A stretch of 64,000 nucleotides of DNA from Diphasiastrum complanatum (Eukaryota > Streptophyta > Lycopodiopsida > Lycopodiales > Lycopodiaceae), in contig MU832044.1 in NCBI GenBank assembly GCA_029204225.1, positions 1 to 64,000 of the forward strand, given 5' to 3'. Below are positions 54,097 to 64,000 of the stretch, one piece after another (position 1 is the first letter of the stretch; each line of letters opens with the position of its first letter). A model generated the notes under the pieces. The model saw nothing but the letters and a program-made list of their open reading frames with translations, had not been told where the DNA came from and searched no databases. The position numbers and the translations under genes were made by a program.

Positions 54097-54178
<82 letters not shown>
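54097..54178. repeat. (TC)41 microsatellite
   Basis: An uninterrupted 82-bp TC run. Confidence 0.98.
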
Positions 54179-54180
<2 letters not shown>

Positions 54181-54240
54181 AAAATTGTCAACATTTCCTA
54201 GCTAATTTTTGTACATAGTTTTGGATCTAACCTTTAACAC

Positions 54241-54811
54241 ATGTGAAAGAGGCCTTGATATTTTTCTTTTAGTTTATATCTCATATTGACGATGTCCTAA
54301 ACTTCAGGACCTTCGAAATGACACCAAAATCATGTTATTTGGACATTTAGGCCAAAATTGGCTATTTTAGGCTACTGGTGTCCTAAAATTGGGTCCTAAG
54401 TTCTAGAGAGAGGAGAGAGAGTCATGTTTCTCACCTATATTAGGCTGAAACTTGTGGAGAACAGGTTGGAGAAACTTATTGTATTGCTGAGAGAGATCAA
54501 TAGATCATTGTCACAATTTCTTCCTCCATTGAGAGCATTGCTTTGTGTTTTGTCTTCAAGCTTTTGTGCATGATCTTAAGAGGTTTCTAAAAGTGGTAGG
54601 TTGCTGTTGTAGGGCTGGTATGCTGATGTTTTTGGCTGCCATCAATACCTTTTATTAGCTTCTTTTGTCTTTTGAATGCTTTGTCAAGTTCATGTGTATC
54701 ATAGGTAGCATTAGGATGCTTTGCCATTTCTAGCTTTTGTAGCTTGTTGTGCAAAGATCTTAGTCAAGCATTTTGGGGGTTTGGATCCATTCAAGATCCA
54801 CCTTTTCCACA
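54241..54811 (+). mobile_element. 5' LTR of a plus-strand retroelement (left border uncertain)
   Basis: It ends CTTTTCCACA immediately before a perfect primer binding site. I place the start at TGTGAAAGAGG because its TGTG-AAA mirrors the TTTCCACA end, but TGTCAACATTTCC at 54186 is also possible. Purine-rich GAGAGAGGAGAGAGAG lies in the middle. Confidence 0.5.
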
Positions 54812-54823
54812 TGGTATCAGAGC
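54812..54823 (+). promoter_or_regulatory. Primer binding site (initiator tRNA-Met)
   Basis: TGGTATCAGAGC directly follows the LTR end. Both copia and many Ty3/gypsy elements use it, so it does not decide which element owns the LTR. Confidence 0.9.
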
Positions 54824-56019
54824 TATTTGGCTGTTATTTTTAGTAAGTTTTCCATTTATGGTGATATTTGGATGTTTGATCAAGTTCTAGCATGATTATG
54901 CATTGCACCGTTGATCAAATCTTACTAATGTTTGTTTTGTGAGTTGAACTTGTGGATCAAAAGCATATTTCAGGTCTAATGAAGATTAGAGTCTGAGAAG
55001 AGGCTATTTTGGATCAGATTATAACACCTAATCATTTTTTGATTGTGAGGCTTGTGCATATACAATACTAACAATGTTCTGTTCAATGTATTGCTGACAA
55101 TCTCCACTTCTATGGATGAACACTCTCCTTTGTGGATGAACACTCTCCTTAAGTGGATGAACCTTCTCCTTAAGTGGATGACAAAGACTCTTTGAGTGAT
55201 TCTGTATTTCTCCAAAAGGCTAAGCAAATCTCCCACTTGGATGAAAGATGCCCTTTTGGGTGAATAGATTGTCAACAATCTTTTGCATAAATTTTGGTGT
55301 ACTTTGTTGAGCATCTAAGTAACTCTCCTTATGTAATTTGATTGGAGCATTTGCTGGAAGCTTTTAACCATTATGCAAATGTGTTTTCAGGTTCTTAACA
55401 GGTTGAGGAACATTCTCATGTGTGAAGTGATCTTAGATCTACATCTAAACACCAAGATTTGACAAGCTAGTGAAGCTAGTCTTGTGATTCACTATGTGTG
55501 CTCTTTCATTCACCTCTAAGGCTTGTATTTGTCATTTGCTGGAGTTTATAAACTTTTAGAAGTGTGGTTTACATGTGGTTTTATGGTTGAACTAATATTT
55601 TGGTGTGTTGATCATATGTTGATCAAGTTTGTTCAATTCTCGGTATTCTTGGCAGCCTAGTCTTTTGTATTTTCTAAGAAAACCGGAGTTGGAGCCCATC
55701 GATCAAATCTCAATCGAAGAGATTCTAAATCTCGATCGAACAGTTTTGATTAATTCTCAACTGGAGTTTCTGGGTCCAATCTTGACAGATGGGATTCATC
55801 ACAATCTCAACCAGACCATATCCACGCTAACCCACAGAACTTTCCAACGACGATCAAAACTGACGAGTACCACATACATCAGATCCACATCTTGATTCAA
55901 CAATTTATATAGACGCTTTTCGGAGTTATACCTGATGATCCACACGAACCACAAGCTGCACCATTGTACACGATAGCAACTACACGAGCCTCCAATAAAT
56001 CACCTTACAGATGTAGTGA
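54824..56019 (+). other. Retroelement leader, with a 20-21-bp minisatellite
   Basis: At 55113-55195 TGGATGAACACTCTCCTTAA repeats about three and a half times. The 88-codon frame at 55629-55895 has no signature. No gag motif was found between the primer binding site and the CGCA-rich array. Confidence 0.45.
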
Positions 56020-56670
56020 CCGCCCTGAATCGTCGCAACCGCAAACAACCGCATTCAACTGCCTCCATCCTTGAATCGTAGGGACCGCAATCAAACCACC
56101 TCCGCCATTTGCACCGTATGGACCGCATTCAACCGCACCCCAATTGCATCAGCCTTTGCACCGTAGAGACCGCACTCACCGCAACCCACTGCTTTCGATC
56201 GCAAACAACCGCACCCCACTAAATTCTCCTTCAATCACAACAGGTCGTATCCAACCGCAACCCACCGCAAGCGACCACACCCCAACTATCGTAGTCACCC
56301 ACATCCAATCGCAACAGACTACAATGGACCACAACAGACTGCAACAATCGCATTCCACTATATTCAAACCGCAATCAAATAGCAACTGCTACATTCAACC
56401 GCATGCCACCTCCATTCATCCTTGAATCGCAACCCACCGCATTCGACCGCAACCAATCGCACACCGACTCCTCCACCCTTGCATCGTAAAGAACGCATTC
56501 AGCCGTATCCAACCACAACAGACCGCATACACCCGTAATATACTGCATTGACTCGTTCCAACCGCAATCAACCACAATGACCGCATTCAACCACAAACCG
56601 ATCGCATCCCGACTGCATTCGTAGCGCTCGCATTCAACCGCAAACTGGTCGCATTCCAATTGCACCCACC
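56020..56670. repeat. Degenerate CGCATTCAACCG-type array
   Basis: Words ACCGCA, CGCATTCAACCG, CAACCGCAACC and CCTTGAATCG recur over 650 bp, with a basic spacing near 10-13 bp and longer composite units (CTTGAATCGTAGGGACCGCA against CTTGCATCGTAAAGAACGCA). CpG is preserved. It occupies the place where gag and protease of the adjacent Ty3/gypsy element would be expected. Confidence 0.75.
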
Positions 56671-56676
56671 GTAGAA

Positions 56677-57393
56677 TTGGGGTCAAGCACTAGCCACTGT
56701 GTGGACTGTGCTGATTCCAATCGATGTCGTATCGAAATTGCTACGAAAGATGTGGATATTTTCTCATCTTCTACAGACATTCACACACCCATCATCCCAC
56801 TTATGATGATTGACCCGATTCCTATAGCTTGGTGCCCAGGAGAACCTAGTGTCTCTATCGCTCATGTTTCGGAAGACGGTATTCTTTCCATGGATGATGT
56901 AGAAATGACAGATGAACATGTACTCCTATATCTAGATGCCCAACCTTATCCGCCAAAATCAATTCCTAAGGAGATCAAGACACCAGGACCATTGACTCAC
57001 GTCCAACTAACATCCAAAGTACCCAACATGCAAGCATACAGGCCCAAACCCAAAGTATATACATGGGACGCGTATCCAGACGAAGTTTGGGATACAATCG
57101 ATGAAGACATGATAAGTGGGGCAACAACACCGCCCACTCAAAAACCTCGGTTACAAAAAAATAACATTATTGATACAAAATTAACCGACCGTCAAAAATA
57201 GATGCGTGAGAAACTTAAGCAGCCAATTAAGCCCTTGTCTAAGGACGCAGACACCAAACAATCAGACCAAGCTTCCACTTCCGGTAGTGAATCAACAAAG
57301 ATGATTCCCAAAGTTCCAAACAACTTTGTGGAACTACCTTTCAATATTCCTCAAAAATTTAAAGATTTCACACTGGATGACGTTGTTATCTAG
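56677..57393 (+). pseudogene. Ty3/gypsy pre-RT region, unrecognised domain
   Basis: An open frame without an initial ATG is interrupted by one TAG (57199-57201) and closed by another (57391-57393). It is in the same frame as the RT further on. Segments such as A-W-C-P-G-E-P-S-V-S-I-A, D-G-I-L-S-M-D-D-V-E-M-T-D and F-V-E-L-P-F-N-I-P-Q-K-F resemble the linker before RT in plant gypsy polyproteins. A protease D-(S/T)-G is not visible, so that domain was lost or lay in the part replaced by the CGCA array. Confidence 0.5.
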
Positions 57394-57397
57394 TTAC

Positions 57398-57472
57398 CAC
57401 AGCCACACCGGGTACCTACACTAAGTTCCACCGGGAACCTACACCAGCCACACCGGGAACCTACACCAAGTT
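57398..57472 (+). repeat. CCACACCGGGAACCTACACC minisatellite
   Basis: Three to four variants of a roughly 20-bp unit interrupt the pol frame just before the RT domain. Confidence 0.75.
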
Positions 57473-57479
57473 CCAACCA

Positions 57480-58434
57480 TGTTGGTGCACACCTTTCGTC
57501 CGAACAACTTTTTGATATGGAAACTTTACTTCGCAAATACAGGGATGTATTTGCATGGAACTATACATAAATGAAAGGAATTTCGCCAGAAGTAGTTGTT
57601 CATAAGATTCCTTTAGAAGACAACACTAAGCCTGTTAGGGCTAAACCTTACAGAAGTAACTCTGTCTATCGCGAACAAATCGATGAAGATATCAAGAAAT
57701 TGTTGGATGTTGGCTTCATTTATGAAGTCCAACATACTGATTGGGTATCACCCATTGTGGTTGTACCCAAGAAAAACGACAAACTTCGTATCTGTGTCGA
57801 TCTCAAGAACCTTAATGGGGTTACAAAGAAAGACCATTTTTCCTTGTCTTTAACGAACCAAATCTTAGAGGAAATGGCAGGAGCTGAAGCTTTCAGCTTC
57901 TTGGATGGATTCAGAGGTTATTTCCTTGTTCAAATAGCCCCTGAAGATAAACATAAAACGGCCTTTGCCACAAAGAACGAGGTTTACGCTTATAACGTCA
58001 TGCCTTTTGGCTTATGCGACGCCCCTTCAACTTTTCAGAGGGTCATGCAACTAGCCTTCCGAAACCTGTTACATCGGATTGTGGAAATTTATCTCGATGA
58101 TCTAGGTGTACATTCCTCAATGGCTACGCACCTTGACGCACTGGAGAAAATCTTCTTTCGCTATTGTAGATTAGGAATATCTCTAAACCCTGATATATGC
58201 CAAATATGGGTCACCCATGGGGTTGTACTCGAGCATATAATTTCAAAGGACGATATTTCTACCGACCTGTCAAAATTCAAGGTTATAGTCGAAATGCCCT
58301 TACCTACAACAGTGAAGGAAGTTTATGTCTTCCTTGGTCATACAAATTATTATCGCATCTTTATAATCGACTATGCCGGCAAGGCACGCCTCGTTTATTT
58401 AGTTGTCGTGGATCCTCGCTGGACCGAAGAATGA
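57480..58434 (+). pseudogene. Ty3/gypsy reverse transcriptase
   Basis: It starts with L-L-R-K-Y-R-D-V-F-A-W-N-Y, a TAA, then V-V-V-H-K-I-P-L. RT motifs are L-L-D-V-G-F-I-Y, W-V-S-P-I-V-V-V-P-K-K, R-I-C-V-D-L-K-N-L-N and F-S-F-L-D-G-F-R-G-Y. They continue K-T-A-F-A-T, M-P-F-G-L-C-D-A-P-S-T-F-Q and the catalytic E-I-Y-L-D-D-L-G. V-F-L-G-H-T-N-Y-Y-R follows in the connection. The three catalytic aspartates are present. The first in-frame stop (57568-57570) and a one-base shift near 58,440 break the polyprotein. RT before RNase H and integrase is the Ty3/gypsy order, unlike the copia elements elsewhere in the window. Confidence 0.92.
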
Positions 58435-58451
58435 ATTAAAGCTTTGAGGAG

Positions 58452-59470
58452 TTGAATACAGCCCTTACCATGGCATCCATACTCCACTCGCCAGACTACA
58501 CGAAAGAGTTTCATGTGCATACTGATGCAAGTAAGTATGCCATTGGAGGTCTTCTTGCACAACCGGACGAGTATGACAAAGACTTCCCAATATGTTTCTT
58601 GAGCAGGCAACTGGTGTCTGCTGAAGTAAACTATACAACCATCGAGAGAGAAGCATTGGCTATGGTCTATGCTATCCAACAACTAAGACATTATTTATTA
58701 GGCCAGACCTTTGCATTCTACACCGACCATCAAACCCTATTATATATCATTAATAAATCCTGTAAAACGGCACGTATAGCTCGATGGCTGTTGACATTAA
58801 AGGAATATAATTTCCGCGTAGTCATTCGGAAAGGAACCCAACATTTCATGGCGGATCACCTTTCCCAACTACCGAATGTTGAAAAATCAACTGCACCAGT
58901 CAACGATGATCTTCCTGATGCATGTCTTTTTAAGATTGATGCTACACCCTTATGGGCTGAGGAGATCACTCAGTTCCTAACAACAGGTAGACTCAAAGAA
59001 GTCTTGAGTATAGCAAAAAAAAAATTTTTGCTAAAAGCAACGCGCTTTTAGTTAATAGCGAGACAACTTTACAAAAGGGGCGTTGACGATATCATTCAAC
59101 GATGTGCTTATGAATCTGAGATACGACCGATCATATCTCAGGCTCATGAGGGCATTGGAGGCGGCCACTTCTCTGCTGAAGCCACAACTAAGATTATCCT
59201 TCGAGCAGGATTGTGGTGGCCATCTTTATTTAAGAACACATTTGTTGTCATTAAAACGTGTGATGTCTGTCAACGAGCCAAGAAAAATACCAAAGCAGAC
59301 TTCACACCACTGACTCCCATTATAGAAGGCAAAGCCTTCCATAAGTGGGAAATTGGCTTTGTTGGACTTATCAGTCCAGCAACAAAACATACCCAAGCCC
59401 GTTACATCTTCATAGCCATAGATTACGCCACTAAGTGGGTTGAGGCTCGAGCAACGAAAGGACGCCAATG
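58452..59470 (+). pseudogene. Ty3/gypsy RNase H and integrase, truncated
   Basis: RNase H: F-H-V-H-T-D-A-S-K-Y-A-I-G-G, I-E-R-E-A-L-A-M, and F-Y-T-D-H-Q-T-L, with the acidic residues kept. After a TAG (59049-59051) the same frame gives the integrase zinc finger H-E-G-I-G-G-G-H ... C-D-V-C-Q-R-A-K (H-H-C-C). The core follows: K-W-E-I-G-F-V-G, where the family normally has W-x-(I/L)-D-F-(V/I)-G, so the first catalytic aspartate is glycine. A-I-D-Y-A-T-K-W-V-E-A supplies the second. Soon after, the frame slips and integrase ends in a minisatellite. The third acidic residue and C-terminus are missing. Confidence 0.9.
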
Positions 59471-59630
59471 CAAAAACTGCCATCTCAACCGACGCCATCC
59501 TTCAAATCTCAACCGACGCAGTCCATCCCATCTCAACCGACGCCATCCATCAGATCTCAACCGACGCCATCCATCAAATCTCAACTGACGCATCCTTAAC
59601 CCTGTCTAAAATCTCAACCGACACAATATT
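59460..59630 (+). repeat. 24-bp minisatellite CTCAACCGACGCCATCCATC
   Basis: About six variants of a 24-bp unit replace the rest of integrase. One frame repeats N-R-R-H-P-S-x-L and another I-S-T-D-A-I-H-Q. Confidence 0.88.
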
Positions 59631-59662
59631 TTCAGACCCCTATTTTGTTCATTTTTTTCACC

Positions 59663-60697
59663 ATGTCATCCAACCCCAGTTCCAGTTCTGAAGACCTCGA
59701 GGCAAATAAGCTCGACATCCAACTATGCAAGTTAGATCTTACAGAGATGCAGACCTGGTACCAGCAGGCAGAGTCTTTCTTCAAGGCCATTGAGTTCTAG
59801 ATCCCTGTCCTGACAGGATATCAAAGCCCGTACCTGGTACATATGGCGTATGCCAACTATAATGCCATGGCAAGGTCGTGCCAGCTCATAGTTCCTCCTG
59901 TCAGGAACTATGTTTATAACATATCTTTTGCGGCGGCCGACTTGCAACCTTTTGGGTTCCCTCAAGGACCAAATGCTATCACAAGGACACTCCAGAAGAT
60001 AGAGCAGACAACGTATTTCAAGTACATCGATCCCTCAATGGATGAATGGAAAAATAAAGACGGTTACAAAGTTGAGGCGATCAATGATCAGCAGCTGCAA
60101 GCGGCATGTGCATATCTCACCAGATGCACACAATGACCAAGGACAAAAGTGTTGAGGGTACCCATGTCCCTGTTCCGCATGATGGCAGATTCACGACTGC
60201 ATGCCCAAAACCTCTATGATTGGGCACAGTTTGCTTTGAACTACTTTCATAAGTGCCTTACGAACAAGCAGCCACTAACCGTACTGGGATATCTCATGAT
60301 AGATATCACTCTCCAACAAGTACAAAATGGACCCAAGCTTCAACAAAACCTACAGATTGCAGACAAAGCATGGGACATTCCCATTGGATCAAAACAGTCC
60401 AAGCGTGCATGCTCACGGGCTACTTCGCCATCGAGACTCCAACCCAAAAGAGTCAACACACGTATTCTTCCATTGTTACAAAAGCAGAAAAGCCCACAAC
60501 CAGACCCACAAGCAGCCGCATTTTCGGAAGCTCAAGAGGCCGATACCTGCAAGGCCCAGTTGCCAGACACAAGGCAACAAAGAATACAAAGGCAACTTCA
60601 GGCTAGGAGGACATCACCAGCTGGAACAGCATCAGACGATTCAGCTTCTGATGATGGAAGCTCCACTTCAACATCCCAACAACACTCATCACCCTGA
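59663..60697 (+). pseudogene. 344-codon ORF 3' of gypsy pol, function unknown
   Basis: One frame from an ATG (59663) to TGA (60695-60697), interrupted only by TAG at codon 46 and TGA at codon 158. It starts M-S-S-N-P-S-S-S-S-E-D-L-E-A. It continues Q-T-W-Y-Q-Q-A-E-S-F-F-K-A-I and the central block A-Y-A-N-Y-N-A-M-A-R-S-C, P-P-V-R-N-Y-V-Y-N-I-S-F. Then come Y-F-K-Y-I-D-P-S-M-D-E-W and A-Q-F-A-L-N-Y-F-H-K-C, ending in a Q/K/R-rich then S/D-rich tail. No transmembrane or signal segment is seen, so an envelope is unlikely. It has no match to gag, protease or any protein I know. Position argues for an extra element gene or a gag of another element. Confidence 0.5.
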
Positions 60698-60739
60698 CAC
60701 ATCATCGACGGGGGTACAACCCTCCAGAGAGTAGTCAGT

Positions 60740-61300
60740 TACTATTGATCTACGTTCATAAAAATTAATACAGCATTCGACTTAATTTCAACCAAGGTGC
60801 GGAATTCAAAGGGAACAAGAAAACTCAGATATATGAAATAAACAGCATAAGCATTCAACATCCGAGATCAGACACAACTAGAAAATAATCTATATTGATT
60901 TCCTCTAAATTTCTTCAGGGCACAAGAAGTCACTTCTTAGAATAGCTTAGCAATAAGCTTTGGGAGTATCCCATAAGCATCTTAGCATATGGGCCTACCA
61001 CTCATTGTATATATAGAAGTGGATTTGGGAGCCTTAAGTAACACTTGTATAAGCCCAAGCTTCAATAGAACTAATCTATTCTTTTATGTTATTGTGCTTG
61101 TTATTATGGGATTATTTCTCTTATGCACTTATCTTCCTTCCCTTGTGGGAGTTAGTAGGATTACCTAGGAATAATTTGGAAACCACTAGTAAGTTTGATT
61201 TAAAAACTTTGAAATGAGTAATAGTGCTTTCTCATTTGTGTTCTCTTTTTACAAAAAAACGCAATGGATACTTGGTGACTATTCTACCCTTTTCTAAACA
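60740..61300 (+). other. LTR-like non-coding stretch
   Basis: TATA-like TTGTATATATAGAAG (61,009) is followed by short AT-rich sequence and AATAGAACTAATCTATTC. This resembles a plant LTR U3/R, possibly the 3' LTR of the gypsy element. Borders and a partner LTR were not found, and it does not resemble the LTR at 54.2-54.8 kb. Confidence 0.35.
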
Positions 61301-61719
61301 AAAAGCAAAATAGTCATCTATTTTTTTCAAACCAAACTTGGTTCGCTTTCCAGCCTGAGCGTCAAGCGTCAGGCTGCCATGTGGCAGTTTTTGACTGGTC
61401 TAAAAGATTTGAAGTGCTCATTATGCTTCACAAAGGACATGTGGAAGAAGTCAAAGTATCCATTTTGCAATGGAAGGCGTCGCGGGCCCAGGCCATTCTG
61501 CCCGATTCGACTTTTCAAAAAAATTTCAGCCAAGCCCTCGAGGCCTCGCCCAAATTTTGTTGAAAATCCTTAAAAGGGCAAGATGGTCTTTGCCCTGCCT
61601 TCCATAGTACTTAAAAAGCATTTTCTTTTGAGTGGATGTACTCGTGCTCCTCGTGCCATACTCCACTCATTGAGAATCGAGATGATATTTGCCAGGACGC
61701 AATTGACTCATTCCCGGGA

Positions 61720-62232
61720 GCAACGCCAAGTCCATAGTCCAGGCTGCCGTCCCCAAGCCGCTACGACTTGACTGTCTCCTCCACCGCCATCCCCATAGCT
61801 TCTCCCTGCCCACACCCCTTCTCCACCGCCATCGGCACAGCTATCCACTCACACGACCCCCATCTGCTGTCTATACAGATCATGTTATTGCTTCATACTT
61901 TGATCCGCCCTTCTGTCCCTCCTGAGGCTTTGAAATTGCGATCTGGAAGAAGTTTGCTTCTCCAACTCTATATAAGAGCATCAATCTCTTAGGCTTCATC
62001 CTCAACGTTCAGCTTCTGCCGTTCTCTGTCAGCAGCACTACAGAAATCCAATAACAAAGGCTCGCTCAAGCAAAGCTTGTCAGTATTCATTTCATTTCGA
62101 TATATAAATTCAAGATAGTTTGTTTGATTCAATTGCTTCCAAATATCATTGAATTGGGTTCGTTGATTAGAAATAAAGACCTGGAATTTGGAGCAACGAA
62201 TTCTTTGAGGATAGGAGTTTCAAACGACCAAT
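61720..62232 (+). promoter_or_regulatory. Promoter and 5' UTR of paralogue copy 2
   Basis: CTATATAAGAG (61968-61978) is a good TATA box. The start would lie about 30 bp downstream near CTTAGGCTTCATCC. A probable 5' UTR intron ends TTGATTAG just before AAATAAAGACCTGG. Collinear with 49,010-49,503. Confidence 0.6.
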
Positions 62233-62715
62233 ATGGGTTTTTCATATGCTGAGCAGAGAACTGGGATATCAGATGGAAATCAAATTAGAAAGCGAATCAG
62301 CAGCTGGAAATCATTCCAAACGTCCATGAAGAGGTATCTTCATAAGTTGTCGCCAGTTCCACTTCTGTCAAAGGTCACGGATTGTTACGTTAATTCTGTA
62401 TCTGTAGCTGCTAGTCATATCAACGATGGTAGCCTTATACACGGCCCACACATGGGTTCGCTTCAGCACAGTGCCAGCAGGGGATTGTACAGAGAAGAAG
62501 ACGATCTAATTCGCATGACTCGCACGCTTAGCAACAAGGATGTTCCATTACCTCGTAGTGCCAGTTACGCTGGGACACCAATTAAGGTTGATAGTAGTAA
62601 CTGGGGAAGAAGCAGATCACATGCAAGTGTATACGTACGCTCTTCAGATCTCAATACATCAAGGCGCGCTCCCTTGATTCCCAAGACAGTACTCTCGGTT
62701 ACATATGAAGAGTGA
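62233..62715 (+). CDS. Unrecognised small basic protein, paralogue copy 2
   Basis: 160 residues from a plain ATG. It aligns throughout with copy 1 12.7 kb upstream: Y-A-E-Q-R-T-G, S-S-W-K-S-F-Q-T-S-M-K, S-P-V, V-T-D-C-Y, D-G-S-L-I, R-E-E-D-D, R-S-A-S-Y-A-G-T, V-D-S-S, G-R-S-R-S-H-A-S-V-Y and S-D-L-N. It ends V-L-S-V-T-Y-E-E, whereas copy 1 reads past the equivalent stop in another frame. Basic and serine-rich, probably soluble, without signal peptide. The intact TATA box makes this the more likely functional copy. No intron interrupts the coding part. Family and role unknown; the conservation pattern of short S/R-rich blocks suggests a regulatory or scaffold protein, which is inference. Confidence 0.75.
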   Translation: MGFSYAEQRTGISDGNQIRKRISSWKSFQTSMKRYLHKLSPVPLLSKVTDCYVNSVSVAASHINDGSLIHGPHMGSLQHSASRGLYREEDDLIRMTRTLSNKDVPLPRSASYAGTPIKVDSSNWGRSRSHASVYVRSSDLNTSRRAPLIPKTVLSVTYEE

Positions 62716-63065
62716 CCATAGATCTAACGCTTATGGTTCCATTAGTGCTGGGAATTTTGACCATTGATTATAATTAGCAGCTGCAAGAGCAATTCTTCCT
62801 TTATGATTAGTGGCGATGACAGTCAAAGGGGCCAAGAGCAAGCGACTACCGGTCGATACGATGATCAATCATCATCAATGAGATGACCAGCTATCTGACC
62901 AAGATAACATGTTTAGAATTGTATGACTCTCGACTCAATCTTTCAATGTTTTGCACTCCAGATTGTCTCACTTTATGAGGAAAACAAATTCTTTAAGAGA
63001 AGTAACAGAACTGTATTTTAACCAACTATATGTGTTGTTGTGGCACCATCTCTAAGGGTGTAACC
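62716..63065 (+). other. 3' UTR of paralogue copy 2
   Basis: Collinear with the 3' region of copy 1 (GAGATGACCAGCTATC, GATAACATGTTTAGAATTG, TTGTTGTGGCACCAT). It has only one copy of the unit that is repeated four times there. Confidence 0.6.
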
Positions 63066-64000
63066 CTCCCTCCATAGCTAAGCCATCTCCTTTCCCAAAG
63101 ATTAATTGGGTGCCTTGCCATAACGTTAGTGCTTTTGGACATGAAAATGTTTTAACGAGAAAAATGGCATTAAATTAGACAACATAGATATCAGTAGCTT
63201 TTGTGCGAGACAAATGAAGGGAATAATTGTTTGACTATTTCTTTTTTCCTATGAAGGATTCAAGTGTATTTCAAATTGTGCATGTGGCTAGAGACTGAAC
63301 AAGATTCACAATTGCAAATGCATCAAATATTTTCATGAAGGCAAATCAATAACCTCGTTTGATGCTGGTACTGAGTTAATAATCACACCTATGCCTTATT
63401 CATCATTACACATTTGATGTCAATTTAGGATGTTAGATTGATGCCTATCTAATATATGATGTAAGAAACTTAGAATAATGAGTTTCACTATTATGTAGTA
63501 AGTATAATATTATTTTTTGTGTGTATTGAGCATTTATGATGAATGGCTATATAGCACACCAATGTGTAATACCAGTTTCACTTGATACACTTTTACAAGA
63601 GTGGGAATTCTTTACAATTTTAAGGATTTCTCACTTTTTGGGTCTTTATTGTGTCTTACAAAACTTTTCACAACATGTATTGTTCGTAGCTCAATCTCTC
63701 TCCACAGTAAATGTTCCAAAAGTTCTTAATGATTATGAGAACAAAAATAAATGACAACATGTTTTGCTATTTCCTTCCAAGCAAGCCATACTACTAGCCA
63801 ACCATTGTTATGATAGTCAATAGCAATTGAGAGTGACTACACAATAGGCAAACAATATGTAGTTGACACCTCATGGACCCTACACCCTTCATTCCTAAAA
63901 TCGCATATAAGAGAACTATCAAAAGGTGCTATGTAGCATGAGAAATCAGCCATGCAACATCTATGTTGTATTTTTCTTATGCATATCTAAAACGCAAACA
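63066..64000. other. No gene recognised
   Basis: AT-rich flank. The 72-codon frame at 63536-63754 has no signature and sits in repeat-like sequence. Confidence 0.4.

Noticed and set aside
56144-56686. Plus and minus ORFs within the CGCA array
   Set aside because: Low-complexity repeat translation on both strands.
57480-59470. Endogenous pararetrovirus (caulimovirus-like) origin of the RT region
   Set aside because: A zinc finger and integrase core follow RNase H in the same element, which marks Ty3/gypsy retrotransposons; caulimoviruses lack integrase.
59663-60697. Calling the extra gypsy ORF an envelope gene
   Set aside because: No signal peptide, transmembrane helix or fusion-type segment is visible.

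Overview
The window reads as nuclear DNA of a land plant with a large, transposon-packed genome. The evidence is Ty1/copia retrotransposons on both strands, many nested or broken. There are also a Ty3/gypsy remnant, two hAT transposase remnants, a fragment of the plant Bet v 1/PR-10 family, spliced exons with GT-AG borders, and promoters with plant-type G-boxes. No operons, rRNA, tRNA or CRISPR were seen. Sparse exons in long TE-filled spacers would suit a gymnosperm or fern, but I cannot fix the taxon.

Layout. 1-2.9 kb: decayed copia gag/protease. 3.3 kb: an isolated exon resembling a biotinyl/lipoyl fold. 3.9-5.3 kb: a pair of LTR-end-like repeats with a primer-binding-site-like sequence. 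6.3-8.7 kb: a hAT transposase gene with introns still recognisable. 9.5-12.9 kb: a mosaic of at least two copia elements (minus strand), one with most of RT deleted. 13.6 kb: a possible terminal exon. 15.5-16.3 kb: a duplicated exon-like segment and a long foldback. 17-18 kb: a second hAT remnant. 18.9-19.5 kb: an LTR. 21.1-22.9 kb: copia RT fused tail-to-tail with a PR-10 first exon, then copia integrase. 23.67-23.95 kb: a promoter-like block with six G-boxes. 24.5 kb: a (TC)67 tract. 26.6 kb: a terminal host exon. 27.5-30.8 kb: copia pol-LTR-gag plus a second partial LTR. 30.8-31.3 kb: a GC-rich palindromic repeat that recurs at 53.1-54.1 kb. 31.5-32.9 kb: an A-rich desert. 33-35 kb: a transposase-like gene of the DUF7869 type.

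36.1-43.2 kb is the best-resolved nest. A complete 6.2-kb copia element (minus strand) with 735/737-bp LTRs and a TTTTG target duplication sits inside the 3' LTR of an older plus-strand copia element. 43.5-44.9 kb is a degenerate satellite-like array. 49-50.5 kb and 61.7-63.1 kb hold two diverged paralogues of a small basic protein I cannot name. Their duplication includes promoter, 5' UTR and 3' UTR, and it is the most gene-like content of the window. Between them lie two spliced exons of an unrecognised gene (50.7-51.2 kb), LTR sequences, the CpG-rich palindromic block, and a Ty3/gypsy pol (57.5-59.5 kb). The pol is bracketed by minisatellites and followed by a 344-codon ORF of unknown function.

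In functional terms almost everything is mobile-element debris with stops, frameshifts or deleted catalytic cores. The likely expressed units are the paralogue pair, perhaps the exon pair beside copy 1, and perhaps the genes that own the isolated exons. Many calls in the six-frame translations begin at TTG or GTG; for the likely host genes I used the first supported ATG.
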